A stretch of DNA of 64,000 nt from Tautonia sociabilis (lineage in GTDB: Bacteria > Planctomycetota > Planctomycetia > Isosphaerales > Isosphaeraceae): contig NZ_RYZH01000014.1 of assembly GCF_003977685.1 (NCBI RefSeq), positions 62,001 to 126,000 on the forward strand. The letters are read 5' to 3'. This document shows positions 63,524 through 64,000 of the stretch, one piece after another (the first letter of the stretch is position 1; each line of letters opens with the position of its first letter). Below the pieces are notes generated by a model that was not told where the DNA came from, ran no database searches, and saw only the letters and a program-made list of their open reading frames with translations. Position numbers and translations under genes: made by a program.

Positions 63524-64000
63524 ATGACGCGTCGTCATCGCGGCTTCACGCTCATCGAGTTGCTGGTGGTGATCGCCATCATCGGCGTGCTCATCGCCCT
63601 GTTACTCCCTGCGGTGCAGTCGGCCCGCGAGGCCGCCCGCCGCGCCCAGTGCACCAACAACCTCAAGCAGGTCGCCCTCGGCCTCCACAACTACGCCAGC
63701 GCCACCGGCTCCTTCCCTCCGGGCCACCGCACCGCCGTCTACGGAACGTTCCAGTTGTTCGTCCTCCCCTACATTGAACAACAGGCATTGTACAATCATT
63801 ACAATATGGATGGCCGTTACATGGAGCCTCAGGCCGGCGGCGGCGTCGCCCGAGGCCCCCGCAACGGGATCCGATACGGTAGCGTCCACAATCGGACGGT
63901 CACCACCACGCTGATCAATGCGCTGATCTGCCCGTCCGACGGGGCGATGCCCTCGGACCCGTCGCTCTACTCCGGCGTCACCTGGCACAACTACACCTGC
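63524..64000 (+). CDS. DUF1559 pseudopilin-like protein, N-terminal part (cut by window edge)
   Basis: The frame from the ATG at 63524 reads [20 protein letters not shown], then [20 protein letters not shown] and [20 protein letters not shown], the pseudopilin leader and DUF1559 signature. It is open to the right edge, giving 159 visible residues, and the stop lies outside. A GAGGA-type site precedes the ATG. It is separated by 130 bases from the lipoprotein gene and probably follows it in an operon. Compare the homologue at 1999-3087. Confidence 0.92.
   Translation, partial: MTRRHRGFTLIELLVVIAIIGVLIALLLPAVQSAREAARRAQCTNNLKQVALGLHNYASATGSFPPGHRTAVYGTFQLFVLPYIEQQALYNHYNMDGRYMEPQAGGGVARGPRNGIRYGSVHNRTVTTTLINALICPSDGAMPSDPSLYSGVTWHNYTC

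Overview
The window is very GC-rich and gene-dense. Several families point to a planctomycete, probably of the Isosphaeraceae type: DUF1559 pseudopilin-like proteins at both ends, a Tat-signal DUF1501 protein, DUF1573, LamG proteins, a ceramidase-like secreted protein, Uma2, and a polA-coaE-rho cluster. This assignment rests on gene content only. No tRNA, rRNA, CRISPR array, prophage or replication origin was recognised.

Layout. 1-1.6 kb: a partial IS3-type element cut by the window edge, abutting a complete IS5-type element. 1.7-5.4 kb: a receiver-domain remnant, then a leftward group of four envelope or secreted genes headed by a long imperfect palindrome. 5.4-7.0 kb: a serine hydrolase whose end is fused out of frame to a decayed gene. 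7.3-13.9 kb: thioesterase, membrane MutS-like ATPase, a selenodomain-type glycosyltransferase coupled to a uronate-isomerase-like hydrolase, a UVR-motif protein and PyrK. 14-22.6 kb: an rRNA pseudouridine synthase, peroxiredoxin, DUF1501, a split LamG/propeller protein, an HPt plus response-regulator/ATPase pair, and 1.15 kb without a gene. 22.6-28.8 kb: an NHLRC2-like thioredoxin, PRPP synthetase and an AAA+/VWA pair. 28.8-33 kb: the most interesting locus, a leftward operon of a SelW-like gene, selD and an oxidoreductase, followed by a permease. 33-41.5 kb: YiiX-like amidase, PP2C phosphatase, ArgC, a YfhO-like membrane protein, CsrA and an FG-GAP protein. 41.7-47 kb: a second AAA+ group with an unrecognised 626-residue protein. 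47-53 kb: ceramidase-like protein, nitroreductase, a CxxCH protein, an S1-domain protein. 53-60 kb: RibH, Rho, CoaE, PolA. 60-64 kb: a CBM9-like protein, a HEAT-like protein, a lipoprotein and a DUF1559 gene running off the edge.

Main discovery. Two adjacent leftward genes each carry one in-frame TGA exactly at the redox-active Cys/Sec position of their family. One is selD (TGA = residue 18, in the NCAG-x-AGK active-site loop, with a TTG start behind a GGAGGAG ribosome-binding site). The other is a 79-residue SelW/Rdx-like protein (TGA = residue 11). Each TGA is followed at 22-33 nt by a perfect 7-bp stem with a tiny G-starting loop, as expected of a bacterial SECIS. Read as selenocysteine, both give full-length family members. 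A conventional gene call would truncate selD and miss the SelW-like gene. A glycosyltransferase of the family named for its association with selenium genes lies 20 kb away, which fits a selenium-using genome. The selenocysteine insertion machinery itself is not in the window.
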